From: [Actinomadura] parvosata subsp. kistnae | Lineage (GTDB): Bacteria > Actinomycetota > Actinomycetes > Streptosporangiales > Streptosporangiaceae | NCBI RefSeq assembly: GCF_900323885.1 | Contig: NZ_OOHJ01000015.1 | Coordinates: 1,054,001-1,118,000, forward strand | Length of the DNA: 64,000 nucleotides | Direction of reading: 5' to 3' | In this document: piece after piece, positions 17,660-25,712 of the stretch | How positions within the stretch are numbered: position 1 is the first letter of the stretch | How the letters are laid out: the number at the start of each line of letters is the position of its first letter | Position numbers and translations under genes: made by a program | The notes under the pieces: generated by a model | Seen by the model: only the letters and a program-made list of their open reading frames with translations | Told to the model about the DNA's origin: nothing | Databases searched by the model: none

Positions 17660-18170
17660 CCCTAACGGCCACGTCCGCGCGACTCCCTTCCGCGCGGCTC
17701 CCTTCCGCATGGCTTCCTTCCGCGCGGCTCTTCCGCATTGCCCCCTTCCGCACGGCTGCCCTTCCATAGGGTCTGCATCCGCCCAGCCCCCTTCCATGTG
17801 GCTCTGCGACTGTGCGGCTCCCCTCCCATACAGCTCTGCGCCCGTGAGCGCGTCCCCGTGCGGCTCCCCTCCCCCACAGCTCCGCGCCCCGTGACGTGAC
17901 CCCGCGCGGCTCCCCTTCCGCGCTGCTCAGCGTCTTGCTCAGCTTTCCGGCCGCACAGTTCCCTCCGTACGGCTTCTCGCCTGTGCGGCTGCCCAACCGC
18001 GCGACTCCTGCGGCTCCAACAGCTCCTGCGGCTCCGCGTCCCTCCCGCCCCGCCCGCACGGTTCCCTCCGCATGGCTTCTCGCCCGTGCGGCTGCCCTGC
18101 CACGCCGCTCCCCTCCGCACGACTTCCCGCCATGCGGCTCCGTGTCCCTACCGTTCGCCACCACGCTCCA
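17660..18170. repeat. Degenerate ~15-16 bp tandem array in a gene-free interval
   Basis: About thirty imperfect units of the type CGCGCGGCTCCCTTC run from ~17660 to ~18170, with units of 13-18 bp and some indels. Best preserved units lie at the left end (17686-17740). Because the unit is close to 15 bp, open frames appear on both strands (SARLP-type and EGSRA-type pentads), but no start with a ribosome site and no constant frame supports a protein. The interval 17609-18423 otherwise has no gene. Confidence 0.65.
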
Positions 18171-18423
18171 CGGCCTTAAGGTCTCCCGTCGCATGGCGCC
18201 CACCCACCTCACGATCAGCCCCCTCACGATCAGCCCCCTCGCGACCAGCCACCTCGCGGTGAGCCACCCTGCACCATCGACCCGCAGGACCTCCTGCAGA
18301 CATGGGCGCTCCCGTGAGTGACATGCCCGGCGACGATGCCCCACCTGGCACCCACTCGCCCGCCAGGCGCCCCTCTCCCTGGCCATCAAACCCAGGTCGT
18401 ACAAGTGATCCAAAAGATCGGAC

Positions 18424-18461
18424 CTGGGACGCATTGTTGCAGGTCCCAGCCTCGCGATACC
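18424..18461 (+). promoter_or_regulatory. Promoter with flanking inverted repeat before the dipeptidase gene
   Basis: TTGTTG (18434-18439) and GATACC (18456-18461) are spaced 16 nt apart, just before the ATG at 18470. The -35 is enclosed by the inverted repeat CTGGGAC (18424-18430) / GTCCCAG (18443-18449), which could be an operator. Confidence 0.4.
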
Positions 18462-18469
18462 GTCCTGCC

Positions 18470-19498
18470 ATGACGCTTCCCCTGCACCAGCGCGCTGTCG
18501 TGGCCGACACCCACAACGACCTGCTGATGGCGGTCTCCGCGAGACCGCCGCACCAGTGGGCCTCGTTCTTCAGGGAGAGATGGCTGCCCCAGCTCCGCGA
18601 CGGAGGCGTCGATCTTCAGGTGCTGCCGGTCTTCATCGACGACCAGTATCTTCCCGAGGGCGCGCTGCGGCAGACCCTCCGCATGATCGAGTGCGCCCAC
18701 GTGCTGGCGGAGGGCAACCCCGATCACGTACGCCTGTGCCTCGACGCCTCAGACATCGACCGGGCCCTCGACGAAGGCAAGATCGCCCTGGTGCTCGCGA
18801 TGGAGAGCATGCCCGGCCTCGACGCCAGCGTCGAGCTGATCCCGACCATGCACCGCCTGGGCGTCCGGGTGGCCTCCATCGCCCACTTCGGCCGCACGCA
18901 GCTGGCCGACGGCAGCGGCGAGGACGCGACGGGCAGCGGCCTGACCTCCGCCGGCATCGCGGCCTTGCAGGAGATGGAGCGTCTCGGCATCGTGTTCGAC
19001 ATCTCCCACCTGGGCGCGTCCGGCGTCGCCCACGTGCTGGAGCTGGCCACCCGACCGGTCATGGCCACCCACTCCTCCGCCCGAGCCCTGCGCGACCACC
19101 ACCGCAACCTCACCGACGACCAGCTCCGCGCCGTCGCCGCCACCGGCGGCGTCATCTGCGTCAACTTCTTCGCCCCGTTCCTCGCCGAGCACGAGGACGA
19201 CATGACCCTCGACCGGCTGCTCGACCACATCGAACACATCGTGTCCGTGGCCGGCATCGATCACGTGGGCCTCGGCCCCGACTTCATCCGCGAGGTGATG
19301 GACGACCTCACGCCACCCTGCTGCGAAGACCTCTACACAAGAGGCGTGAACCCGAAGCAGGCCATCCCCGGCCTGGAGGGCCCGGCCGGGCTGCCCATGG
19401 TCACGGAGGGCCTGCTCGCACGCGGGCTGCCGGAGAAGGACGTCATGCAGATCATCGGCGGAAACGTGCACCGCTTCTTCGGCCAGCTCCTCTCATGA
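18470..19498 (+). CDS. Membrane dipeptidase-like M19 metallopeptidase
   Basis: 342 residues of the renal-dipeptidase (M19) family. Visible features are the N-terminal metal motif DTHNDLL (His-x-Asp), a bridging Glu in LAMESMPGL, the His in FDISHLG and the His in VMATHSSARAL, and the C-terminal GLGPDFIREV and IIGGNVHRFF elements. It hydrolyses dipeptides (some members D-amino-acid-containing ones) with a binuclear zinc centre. The start at 18470 follows a promoter-like sequence. Its TGA overlaps an ATG of the downstream repeat frame (ATGA), which in turn overlaps an M20 peptidase, so the two peptidases may be translationally linked for peptide degradation. Confidence 0.9.
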   Translation: MTLPLHQRAVVADTHNDLLMAVSARPPHQWASFFRERWLPQLRDGGVDLQVLPVFIDDQYLPEGALRQTLRMIECAHVLAEGNPDHVRLCLDASDIDRALDEGKIALVLAMESMPGLDASVELIPTMHRLGVRVASIAHFGRTQLADGSGEDATGSGLTSAGIAALQEMERLGIVFDISHLGASGVAHVLELATRPVMATHSSARALRDHHRNLTDDQLRAVAATGGVICVNFFAPFLAEHEDDMTLDRLLDHIEHIVSVAGIDHVGLGPDFIREVMDDLTPPCCEDLYTRGVNPKQAIPGLEGPAGLPMVTEGLLARGLPEKDVMQIIGGNVHRFFGQLLS

Positions 19499-20007
19499 CC
19501 ACTCCCTCCCAGCCCCCTCCGATAACCGCCATTTCCGGGCACCCCCGCATGACCGCCACCTCCGAACACCACCGCGTGACCGCCGCCTCCGGGGACCCCC
19601 GCGTGACCGCCGCCTTCCGTCGTCTTCGCGTGACCGCCACTGCCCAGCGCCGCCTCGTAACCGCCACGTACCGGCCCCCTCTTGAAGCTGGCCCCTCCCA
19701 GCACCTCCTCGAAACGAGCGCCTTTCAGCACCCTCACATGGCTGCCACCGCCTGGCATCCTCTTGTGACGGCCACCGCCAGACGCCTCTCCATAACCACC
19801 ACCTCGCGGCACCCCCTCGTGACCGCCACCTCCCGGCCCTACCTCATGACGGCTGCCTCCCGGGACCCCCTCGTGACGGCCACCGCCAGCCGTCTCCCCG
19901 TAACCGCCACCTCCTGGCACCCCCTTGTGACCGCCACCGTCCGGCACCCACTCAAGACCAGCAGCCCCCACTACCCCCTCATGACCAGCACCTCCGCACA
20001 GCTTCAG
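19495..20007 (+). repeat. Nineteen exact-length 27-bp tandem units between two peptidase genes
   Basis: From 19495 to 20007 the sequence divides into 19 units of exactly 27 bp with no insertion or deletion, although units differ widely. Typical elements are (G/A)TGACCGCCACCTCC and CACCCCCTC. The first unit is the 3' end of the dipeptidase gene, including its stop codon (CTCATGACCACTCCCTCC). Confidence 0.9.
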
Positions 20008-20022
20008 GGGCGATCATCGTGA
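19495..20022 (+). CDS. Possible nonapeptide-repeat protein (consensus VTATSRHPL)
   Basis: An open frame of 175 codons covers the whole 27-bp array and translates to 19 repeats of nine residues, consensus (V/M/I)-T-A-T-S-x-x-P-L, e.g. VTAASGDPR, VTATSRPYL, VTATSWHPL. Its ATG overlaps the dipeptidase stop (ATGA), and its TGA overlaps the GTG of the M20 peptidase gene (GTGA), an arrangement typical of translational coupling. Third codon positions are mostly G or C, as in real genes here, and more so than on the opposite strand. Against it: no ribosome site of its own, no recognised family, Thr/His/Arg/Pro-rich composition, and an origin that may be plain duplication of the upstream gene end. It may be an expressed repeat peptide, a spacer that lets ribosomes reach the next gene, or non-coding. 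Confidence 0.4.
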   Translation: MTTPSQPPPITAISGHPRMTATSEHHRVTAASGDPRVTAAFRRLRVTATAQRRLVTATYRPPLEAGPSQHLLETSAFQHPHMAATAWHPLVTATARRLSITTTSRHPLVTATSRPYLMTAASRDPLVTATASRLPVTATSWHPLVTATVRHPLKTSSPHYPLMTSTSAQLQGRSS

Positions 20023-21119
20023 GCATGACCGACAACACTTCCCAGCAGGCCGCCGGCATGGTCGAAGACCTGGAGGAGCTGGTCCTGTGCGAGTCCTTCT
20101 CCAGCGACCTCGAAGCCGTGGCCCGCAGTGCGAAGGTGGTGGCCGCGATGGGTGCCCGCCACCTGGGCACCGCCCCCGAGTTCCTGGTGATCGACGGCGT
20201 CACGCACCTGCGCTGGTCGTTCGGCACGCCCAGGGTCCTCCTGCTCGGGCACCACGACACCGTCTGGCCCATCGGCACCCTGGCCACCCACCCGTGGTCC
20301 CTGGTCAACGGGGTGGCACGAGGGCCGGGGGTCTTCGACATGAAGGCGGGGCTGGTGCAGACGTTCCACGCGCTGGCCGGGCTCGACTCGCTCGACGGCG
20401 TCACGCTGCTGATCACCGGCGACGAGGAGGTCGGCTCGCTCACGTCCTCGCCCTTGATCCAGGACACTGCCCGCGGGCTGGCCGCCACCTTCGTCATGGA
20501 GGCGAGCGCCGACGGCGGCGCCTTGAAGACGGCACGCAAGGGCACCTCCAACTACACCGTCACCGTGCACGGCAAGGCCGCACACGCGGGCCTGGAGCCG
20601 GAGAAGGGCGCCAACGCGGGCATCGAGCTGGCCCACCAGATCCTCACCATCGCCGCCATGGGCGCGGGCGCGACCACGGTCACCCCCACGGTGCTGTCCG
20701 GCGGCACGTCCCTCAACACGGTGCCGGCCGCCGCCTCGGTGGGCGTGGACGTGCGGGTGGCGGAGGTGGCGGAGCAGACCCGGGTGGACGAGGCCATGCA
20801 CGCCCTGCGGCCCGTGGCGCCAGGCACCCGACTGGAGATCACCGGCGGCCCTAACCGTCCCCCCTTGGAGCCCTCGATGTCGGCCACCCTCTTCACCCTG
20901 GCCCAGGAGCTGGCGACAGGGCTGGGCCTGGGCCCGCTCGCGTCGGCCTCAGTGGGCGGCGCTTCTGACGGCAACTTCACCGCCGGAGTCGGCTGCCCCA
21001 CCCTCGACGGCCTGGGCGCCGTCGGCGGCGGGGCTCACGCGGACCACGAACACGTGATCGTCGCCGAGATGCCGGCACGCGTAGCCCTCCTGCGAGCACT
21101 CATCGAAGCGGTCCGGTGA
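20019..21119 (+). CDS. M20-family metallopeptidase (carboxypeptidase G2-like)
   Basis: 366 residues. Metal-binding and catalytic elements of the M20 family are visible: LLLGHHDTVWP (His and catalytic Asp), GPGVFDMKAGLVQ (bridging Asp), ITGDEEVGS (Glu-Glu) and a C-terminal GGGAHADHEHV with the last His. The dimerisation domain with GKAAHAGLEPEKGAN lies between. Closest in pattern to glutamate carboxypeptidase / carboxypeptidase G2, which release C-terminal Glu from folate-like or dipeptide substrates. The GTG start at 20019 has AGGGG eight bases upstream; an ATG at 20025 is also possible. It probably belongs to one transcript with the dipeptidase gene. Confidence 0.9.
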   Translation: MSMTDNTSQQAAGMVEDLEELVLCESFSSDLEAVARSAKVVAAMGARHLGTAPEFLVIDGVTHLRWSFGTPRVLLLGHHDTVWPIGTLATHPWSLVNGVARGPGVFDMKAGLVQTFHALAGLDSLDGVTLLITGDEEVGSLTSSPLIQDTARGLAATFVMEASADGGALKTARKGTSNYTVTVHGKAAHAGLEPEKGANAGIELAHQILTIAAMGAGATTVTPTVLSGGTSLNTVPAAASVGVDVRVAEVAEQTRVDEAMHALRPVAPGTRLEITGGPNRPPLEPSMSATLFTLAQELATGLGLGPLASASVGGASDGNFTAGVGCPTLDGLGAVGGGAHADHEHVIVAEMPARVALLRALIEAVR

Positions 21120-21640
21120 AGCACCTGAGCGGCCGGGGCATCGGACGCCATGTCCTACGCGACCGCCGGGGGCACGGGCCAGCGCAGGGCATGGGCCAAG
21201 GGAGGGTACGAGCCGGGGCAAGGCACGGCACGGCACGGTCGGCAGGACATGGGCCGAGGAGGGTAGTGGCCAGGGCAGAGCGCAGACCGGGGCGCGGTTG
21301 GCAAGGCACAACCCGAGGCACGGTTGGGAGGACAGGGGCCGCGCGGGCCGAGGGCGGGTGCGGTTGGGGGTAGGGCGCAGGCCGGGCATGGCTGGGCAGG
21401 GCACGGGTCGAGACACGGGTCGAGGCACGGCGGGGCCAATGGGGCAAGGCGTAGCCGACGGGGCCAGCGGGAGCGGGGCGAGGATGGCAGGGCACGGGAC
21501 CGGGTGGGCGCCGGAGCGCAGGAGAGGCGAGGTATCCAGGCCAGGCCGCGTGAGGGGCCGAGGTGGGGACGAAGTGAGAGTACAGAGCAGAGCAGGGTGG
21601 AGGCCCGGAGCTGGGGACTAGGACGTTTAGGAGCGGGTGA
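21120..21640. other. G-rich, low-complexity intergenic sequence
   Basis: About 520 bp without a gene. It is strongly G-biased on the plus strand and composed of diffuse variants of GGGCACGG and GGGCCGA words, probably an old, highly eroded tandem array. Open frames on either strand have no start signal or recognisable product. Confidence 0.5.
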
Positions 21641-21654
21641 GAGCATTGGGGTCC

Positions 21655-21955
21655 GGGTGAGGAGGATAGGTCCCCGCAAGGACGGAGGGCTCCCGCTGAG
21701 GAGGGTGGGATCCCCATAAGGACGGTGGCGTCCCCGCAAGGACGGTGGGGTCCCCGCAAGGACGGTGGGGTCCCCGCAAGGACGGTGGGGTCCCCGCAAG
21801 GACGGTGGGGTCCCCGCAAGGACGGTGGAGTTCAGGTGAGGACGGTGGAGTTCGAGTGAGGACGGTGGAGTTCGAGTGAGGACGGTGGAGTTGGGGTGAG
21901 GAGGATGGGGTTGGGGTGAGGACGGTGGGGTTGGGGTGAGGAGGATGGGGGAGCG
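21655..21955. repeat. Exact-register 20-bp tandem array, about 15 units
   Basis: Units of exactly 20 bp run without indels. A central block consists of five or six nearly identical GTCCCCGCAAGGACGGTGGG units (21730-21829). Towards 21955 the units change to GTTCGAGTGAGGACGGTGGA and then GTTGGGGTGAGGA(C/T)GGTGGG. There are no unique spacers, so it is not CRISPR. A 20-bp period is not compatible with a repeated peptide of one frame. It lies between the convergent M20 and DinB genes. Confidence 0.9.
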
Positions 21956-22018
21956 TTTCGGCGGGTAGCCGGCGTCGAGCACCGCGCAGGCCCGCCTGAG
22001 GTAGGCCACCAGGGCAGG

Positions 22019-22516
22019 TTACGTGCGGTCCCAGATGCGGCCGGTGGTCCAGGCGTACTCCCATGCCTGGATGTCCGGGGGTTGGATGCCGAAGCCTGTC
22101 AGGATGGCGCAGATCTGCTCGCGGTGGTGGTTTGCGTGGTTGAGTGCCTGGGCCAGGAAGATGCCGGCGCGGACCTCGCGGGTTCCCTCGTCCACTACCA
22201 CGATGCGTTCTACGTCGATCGGCTTGGACAGTACGTCTTCCCAGAGCTGTTCGACCTCGGATGCTCTTGCGTGTAGCTCCTGTAGGTCGGCCTCGTCCAA
22301 GGTGTGGAGCCAGGAGACGTCCGTGTCGGCCAGGCGTGCCCCGTAGCTTGCGTCGCAACCCACGATGTGGCGGAGGGTGGCGAGGATGCCGCCGAAAGTG
22401 CCAACGCCTGGGACCTCGAGTTGATCTGCTGACAGGTTCTGGTCCTGGCAGAACGTGATGAGGCGTTTGGTTGCCCAGTTGTTGTGGCGGATCGCGTCGA
22501 GGAGGATCTCGTTCAT
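22019..22516 (-). CDS. DinB-family protein
   Basis: 165 residues, four-helix-bundle DinB/YfiT fold. The three putative metal-binding His are visible: HIVGCD (about residue 50, with NNWATKRLI before it) and the pair HANHHREQI (about residues 127-131), followed by GIQPPDIQAWEYAW. Members include thiol-dependent transferases (bacillithiol or mycothiol S-transferases) and damage-inducible proteins of unknown role. In actinobacteria mycothiol is the plausible thiol, but this is inference. The ribosome-binding region lies within the repeat-like sequence upstream. A WYL regulator gene lies upstream on the same strand. Confidence 0.88.
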   Translation of the reverse strand: MNEILLDAIRHNNWATKRLITFCQDQNLSADQLEVPGVGTFGGILATLRHIVGCDASYGARLADTDVSWLHTLDEADLQELHARASEVEQLWEDVLSKPIDVERIVVVDEGTREVRAGIFLAQALNHANHHREQICAILTGFGIQPPDIQAWEYAWTTGRIWDRT

Positions 22517-22519
22517 GGG

Positions 22520-23177
22520 GCTCTTCCCTGTCGTGGGGCCTTGTCGTTGGCGCCTTCTCCTGCTGTTGGGTCTTGTTGTTGGTGCTGGCTCTCGTCGTCG
22601 GAGCTTGTTCTTGGGGCTCTTCCTGCGTCGGATTCCGGGCTTGGTCCTCTTCCCGGTGATGGGGCTCGGGCTCGATCCTCTCCCGAGTGATGGGGCCGGT
22701 CTTGGTTGTCTTGCGGCGTTGGGCGCGGGCCTCAGTCTTCGCTCGGCGCTCGGGTATCGGTGGCGGCCTCGGTGCCGGTGTGCGGGCCGGTCTCCCGCCC
22801 CGTCCCTGGGTGGTGGGTTCGTTGTGATGATCCTGCGGGGCTGCGGGTTGCGGGTGCAACGGATTTAGGTGGGGAGGGAGGAGGGTGGCGTACCAGCGGT
22901 GGATGGCTTCGGGTGCGGGGCGGGCGTGTTGGCGATCAGGATGTGGATGCGCGGGGGAACAGGTTCTTGCGGTGGCGGCAGATGTAGGTGATGAAGTTTC
23001 AGGTGATGTCACGGTGTCGGCGGCGGCAGGGGGATCGGGAGGGTGGAGGCGTAGGTGCCGTCGGCTATCCGCGACTCCCGGCGGGGGTGGGCTTACGTGG
23101 TTCCCGCCGGGGGGTGGGCAAGGGGGTCCTCTGGTGGGTGAGGGTGGGCCTTGCGGGAGGTCGTGACCGGTGAGGGG
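22520..23177. repeat. Gene-free 660 bp with T/G-rich degenerate repeats
   Basis: From ~22520 to ~22760 short T/G-rich words recur at roughly 21-24 bp (for example CTTGTTGTTGGTGCTGG, CTCGTCGTCGGAGCTTG, GGGGCTCTTCC), giving a diffuse array that starts at the DinB start codon. The remainder to 23177 is G-rich with no recurring unit that I can define. I see no gene in it; frames on both strands lack starts with ribosome sites. Confidence 0.45.
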
Positions 23178-24137
23178 TTATTGGGCGCGGGTGAATCTGG
23201 CGCCCCAGTCGTGGAGTTGGGTGAGGAGTTCGGGCGGGTTGAGGACGCGGAAGTCGGCGCCCAGCGCGCCCAGGGCCATGATCGGCCATTCCAGGTTGTC
23301 GGTGACCATGTGGACGCGGCAGTGCGTGGGGTCGAGTTCTTCGATGGTGGCCCATTTGCCGATGCGTTCGCGGACGCGTACGGCGGGGGCGTTGACCAGG
23401 ACCTCCACGCGGTGGGAGCGGGGTAGGTCGTCGAGGCGGGAGCGGACGAACGTGGCGGCGTCGGCCGTAGGGAGGGGGCGGGGGCGGAAGCGGGCGCCGG
23501 TGCCCTGCGGGACGGACAGCCGGTCGACGCGGAAGCTGCGCCAGTCGTGGCGTTCGAGGTCGTAGGCGACCAGGTACCAGCGGCGGCCGAGGGAGACGAG
23601 CCGGTGGGGCTCGGTGTGGCGTTCGGTGTGCCGGCCGTCGGCGGCGGTGTAGGAGAAGCGCAGCCGTTCGGTGTCGCGGCAGGTCAGGGCGATCGTGGTG
23701 AGGACGCCCGGGTCGACGGCGGCCCTGGGCTGGCCGCCGCCCCAGCCGGCGGAGACGGTCATGGCGCGCAGCGCGTCGATGCGGTGCCGGAGGCGTACCG
23801 GCATGACCTGCACCACCTTGGCGAGCACGCGCAGGGACGACTCGGCGATGCCCTCCACCGGATTCTGGGCGGCGGCCTGGAGGCCGACGGCCAGGGCGAC
23901 GGCCTCCTCGTCGTCGATCACCAGGGGCGGCAGGGCCGCGCCGGCGGCGAGCTGGTAGCCGCCGTCCACGCCGCGTTGCGCCTGGACGGGGTAGCCCAGC
24001 TCGCGCAGCCGGTCGACGTCCCTGCGCAGGGTGCGGGCCGACACGCCGAGGCGCTCGGCCAGCTCGGGGCCCGGCCAGTAGCGGTGGGTCTGGAGCAGGG
24101 ACAGCAGCCTCAGCGTCCGGGTGCTGGTGTTCGCCAT
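23178..24137 (-). CDS. WYL-domain transcriptional regulator (YafY type)
   Basis: 319 residues from the ATG at 24137 (an ATG nine bases earlier is possible). Residues ~5-60 are a DeoR-like winged helix-turn-helix (STRTLRLLSLLQTHRYWPGPELAERLGVSARTLRRDVDRL is its extent). Then comes the HTH-associated region (GGYQLAAGAALPPLVIDDEEAVAL). The WYL domain is at ~150-225 (LRFSYTAADGRHTERHTEPHRLVSLGRRWYLVAYD, with W-Y-L), and a WCX C-terminal extension follows. WYL domains sense nucleic acid or small ligands. It is divergent from a DinB gene 109 bp away and probably controls it. A paralogue lies at 30.3 kb. Confidence 0.92.
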   Translation of the reverse strand: MANTSTRTLRLLSLLQTHRYWPGPELAERLGVSARTLRRDVDRLRELGYPVQAQRGVDGGYQLAAGAALPPLVIDDEEAVALAVGLQAAAQNPVEGIAESSLRVLAKVVQVMPVRLRHRIDALRAMTVSAGWGGGQPRAAVDPGVLTTIALTCRDTERLRFSYTAADGRHTERHTEPHRLVSLGRRWYLVAYDLERHDWRSFRVDRLSVPQGTGARFRPRPLPTADAATFVRSRLDDLPRSHRVEVLVNAPAVRVRERIGKWATIEELDPTHCRVHMVTDNLEWPIMALGALGADFRVLNPPELLTQLHDWGARFTRAQ

Positions 24138-24245
24138 GCCTTTCATTCTTCCGCGAGATTCCGGTGATTCAGGTCAGGAAGTGACCGTTATGGCTGGCAG
24201 TCTGTTCTTGAGCGGCAGGAAACGTCCCAGAGGAAGGCAGCGATC

Positions 24246-24794
24246 ATGACCGTCAACACGCCGAGCAGCCACCAGACCAGCGAAGTGACCGGGGAGCGGG
24301 CCGACCTCCTGGCGGCGCTGGCGCAGAGCCGGCACTTCCTGCGCTTCACCACCCGCGACCTCACCGACGAGCAGGCCCGGCTGCGCACGACCGCCAGCGA
24401 GCTGTCCCTGGGCGGGCTGATCAAGCATGTGACCGCGGTCGAGCGGAGCTGGGTCGACTTCATCCTGAACGGCCCGTCCGCCATGCCCGACTACTCCACC
24501 ATGAGCGAGGACGACTACTCGTCGTGGGAGGACGGGTTCCGGCTGCTGCCCGACGAGACGCTGGCCGGGGCGCTGGCCGAGTACGAGAAGGTGGCGCGCA
24601 GGACCGATGAGCTGATCGTCTCCCTGCCTGACTTGAACGTCGACCACCCGCTGCCGGCCGCTCCGTGGTTCAAGCCCGGCGAGCGCCGTTCGGCGCGGCG
24701 GGTGCTGCTGGGCATCATCGCCGAGACTTCGCAGCATGCCGGGCATGCCGACATCATCCGGGAGTCGCTGGATGGGGCGAAGAGCATGGGCTGA
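24246..24794 (+). CDS. DinB/DUF664-family protein
   Basis: 182 residues. DinB-like four-helix bundle of the DUF664 type: ERADLLAALAQSRHFLRFTTRDLTDEQAR, then GGLIKHVTAVERSW with the first conserved His (residue ~60), and the C-terminal IIAETSQHAGHADIIRE with two His (about residues 162 and 165). The three His are the expected divalent-metal ligands. A possible role in thiol transfer is inference. The start at 24246 has GAGGAAGG seven bases upstream. It is divergently arranged with the WYL regulator gene, a common pairing of regulator and detoxification gene. Its 3' end is the first unit of the array behind it. Confidence 0.88.
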   Translation: MTVNTPSSHQTSEVTGERADLLAALAQSRHFLRFTTRDLTDEQARLRTTASELSLGGLIKHVTAVERSWVDFILNGPSAMPDYSTMSEDDYSSWEDGFRLLPDETLAGALAEYEKVARRTDELIVSLPDLNVDHPLPAAPWFKPGERRSARRVLLGIIAETSQHAGHADIIRESLDGAKSMG

Positions 24795-25060
24795 TGAGCC
24801 GCACACGGGGGTTGAGGGGGCGGCTTGGAGGTCTGGGGTTGAGGGGGCAGCTTGGAGGTCTGGGGCTGAGGGCGGCTTGCAGGTCTGGGGCTGAGGGCGC
24901 CTCGCAGGTCTGGGGTTGAGGGCGCTTTCAGGCCGGGGGCTGGACGTGGCTTGCAAGCTGGAGGGCTGGGACCGGAGGCCGGGGCTGGAATCCGAGGTCG
25001 GGGCTGGGGGCGGGAAGTCGGGGGGCCGGGGTTCGAGGTCGAAGCTGGGGGTGAGGGCGG
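24788..25060 (+). repeat. 25-27 bp degenerate array starting at the DinB stop codon
   Basis: The gene end GGGCTGATGAGCCGCACACG is followed by units such as GGGGTTGAGGGGGCGGCTT-GGAGGTCT (twice), GGGGCTGAGGGCGGCTTGCA and GGGGCTGAGGGCGCCTCGCA. The TGA stop of the gene corresponds to the TGA inside each unit. Copies become very diffuse after ~24960. No gene in this interval. Confidence 0.7.
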
Positions 25061-25077
25061 GAGGCCAGGTCATGGAG

Positions 25078-25108
25078 GGCGCTGCCCGGTTCGCGGGCGG
25101 GCAGCGCC
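25078..25108 (-). terminator. Hairpin terminator of the SSI-like gene
   Basis: GGCGCTGCCCG and CGGGCAGCGCC form a perfect 11-bp stem with a 9-nt loop, 12 nt past the inhibitor gene's stop codon on the minus strand. Lying between convergent genes, it may work in both directions. Confidence 0.7.
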
Positions 25109-25120
25109 GTCAGGGGTCTG

Positions 25121-25519
25121 TCAGCCGGTGACCGGTCCCAGTCTGTGTTCCATCGTGCAGCGGTTCGGGAACCGCTCGTAGTACACCTCAGGCCGCTCGT
25201 ACCAGTGCCCCCGCACCTCGACGTCCACCGGATCCCAGATCAGCGGGCACGGTCGGGAGTCGAGGTCGAGGTCGTACACGCGGCCGTCCACCGAGCGGAG
25301 CGCGTCGCACGCCTCCGACGGGTACGGATGCAGCCCGCCGTCCGGGTCGCAGGTGAGGCGCATCGAGTACGCGCCGTCGGTGCGCGGGGTGACGGTGATG
25401 ATGAGGTCGGCCCCGGCGGCGGCGTGGGCGGGGAGCGTCGTGAACGGGCCGGCGAGGGCCGCGGCCGCGCACAGCCCGAGCGTGGCGATCCTGCGGACGG
25501 CGGTCAGCACGAGCGACAT
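25121..25519 (-). CDS. Subtilisin inhibitor-like (SSI family) secreted protein
   Basis: 132 residues. The ATG at 25519 follows a strong ribosome site (GGGAGG). A signal peptide of about 33 residues ends at AHAAA. The mature part resembles Streptomyces subtilisin inhibitor: a first beta strand, the LTCDPDGGLHPYPSEACDAL segment with the conserved Cys pair, the reactive-loop region RPCPLIWDPVDVEVRGHWY, and the C-terminal strand YYERFPNRCTMEHR with the fourth Cys. Two disulfides are expected. Such inhibitors restrain extracellular serine proteases, often during development. Here the reactive loop is unusual, and inhibition is inferred only from family membership. Confidence 0.85.
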   Translation of the reverse strand: MSLVLTAVRRIATLGLCAAAALAGPFTTLPAHAAAGADLIITVTPRTDGAYSMRLTCDPDGGLHPYPSEACDALRSVDGRVYDLDLDSRPCPLIWDPVDVEVRGHWYERPEVYYERFPNRCTMEHRLGPVTG

Positions 25520-25712
25520 GATGTCCTCCCTGGTCAATGGGCGTCCCGGGGGCGGGACGGCGCACGCACCATGACTACAGGCGGGCGGGTCGCGGCGGCC
25601 ATGAGCAGCAGGGATAGCTCTGAGTGATGGTGATGATACAGAGAGGTGTCCGTGCAGCTCATGGACCGGGTCGTGCGGGTGGACGCCGCCGGGCGCGTGC
25701 GTAAATGGAGGC

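Noticed and set aside
17544..18434. A 296-codon minus-strand frame with pentapeptide-like repeats (EGSRA)
   Set aside because: Produced by near-15-bp tandem DNA repeats with indels; open on both strands and lacking a start signal.
21655..21955. Possible CRISPR array
   Set aside because: Units follow one another directly without unique spacers, units are only 20 bp and no cas gene is present.
21627..23012. A 461-codon minus-strand frame over the repeat region and the DinB gene
   Set aside because: It consists of translated repeats and an out-of-frame DinB shadow; no promoter, ribosome site or recognisable domain.
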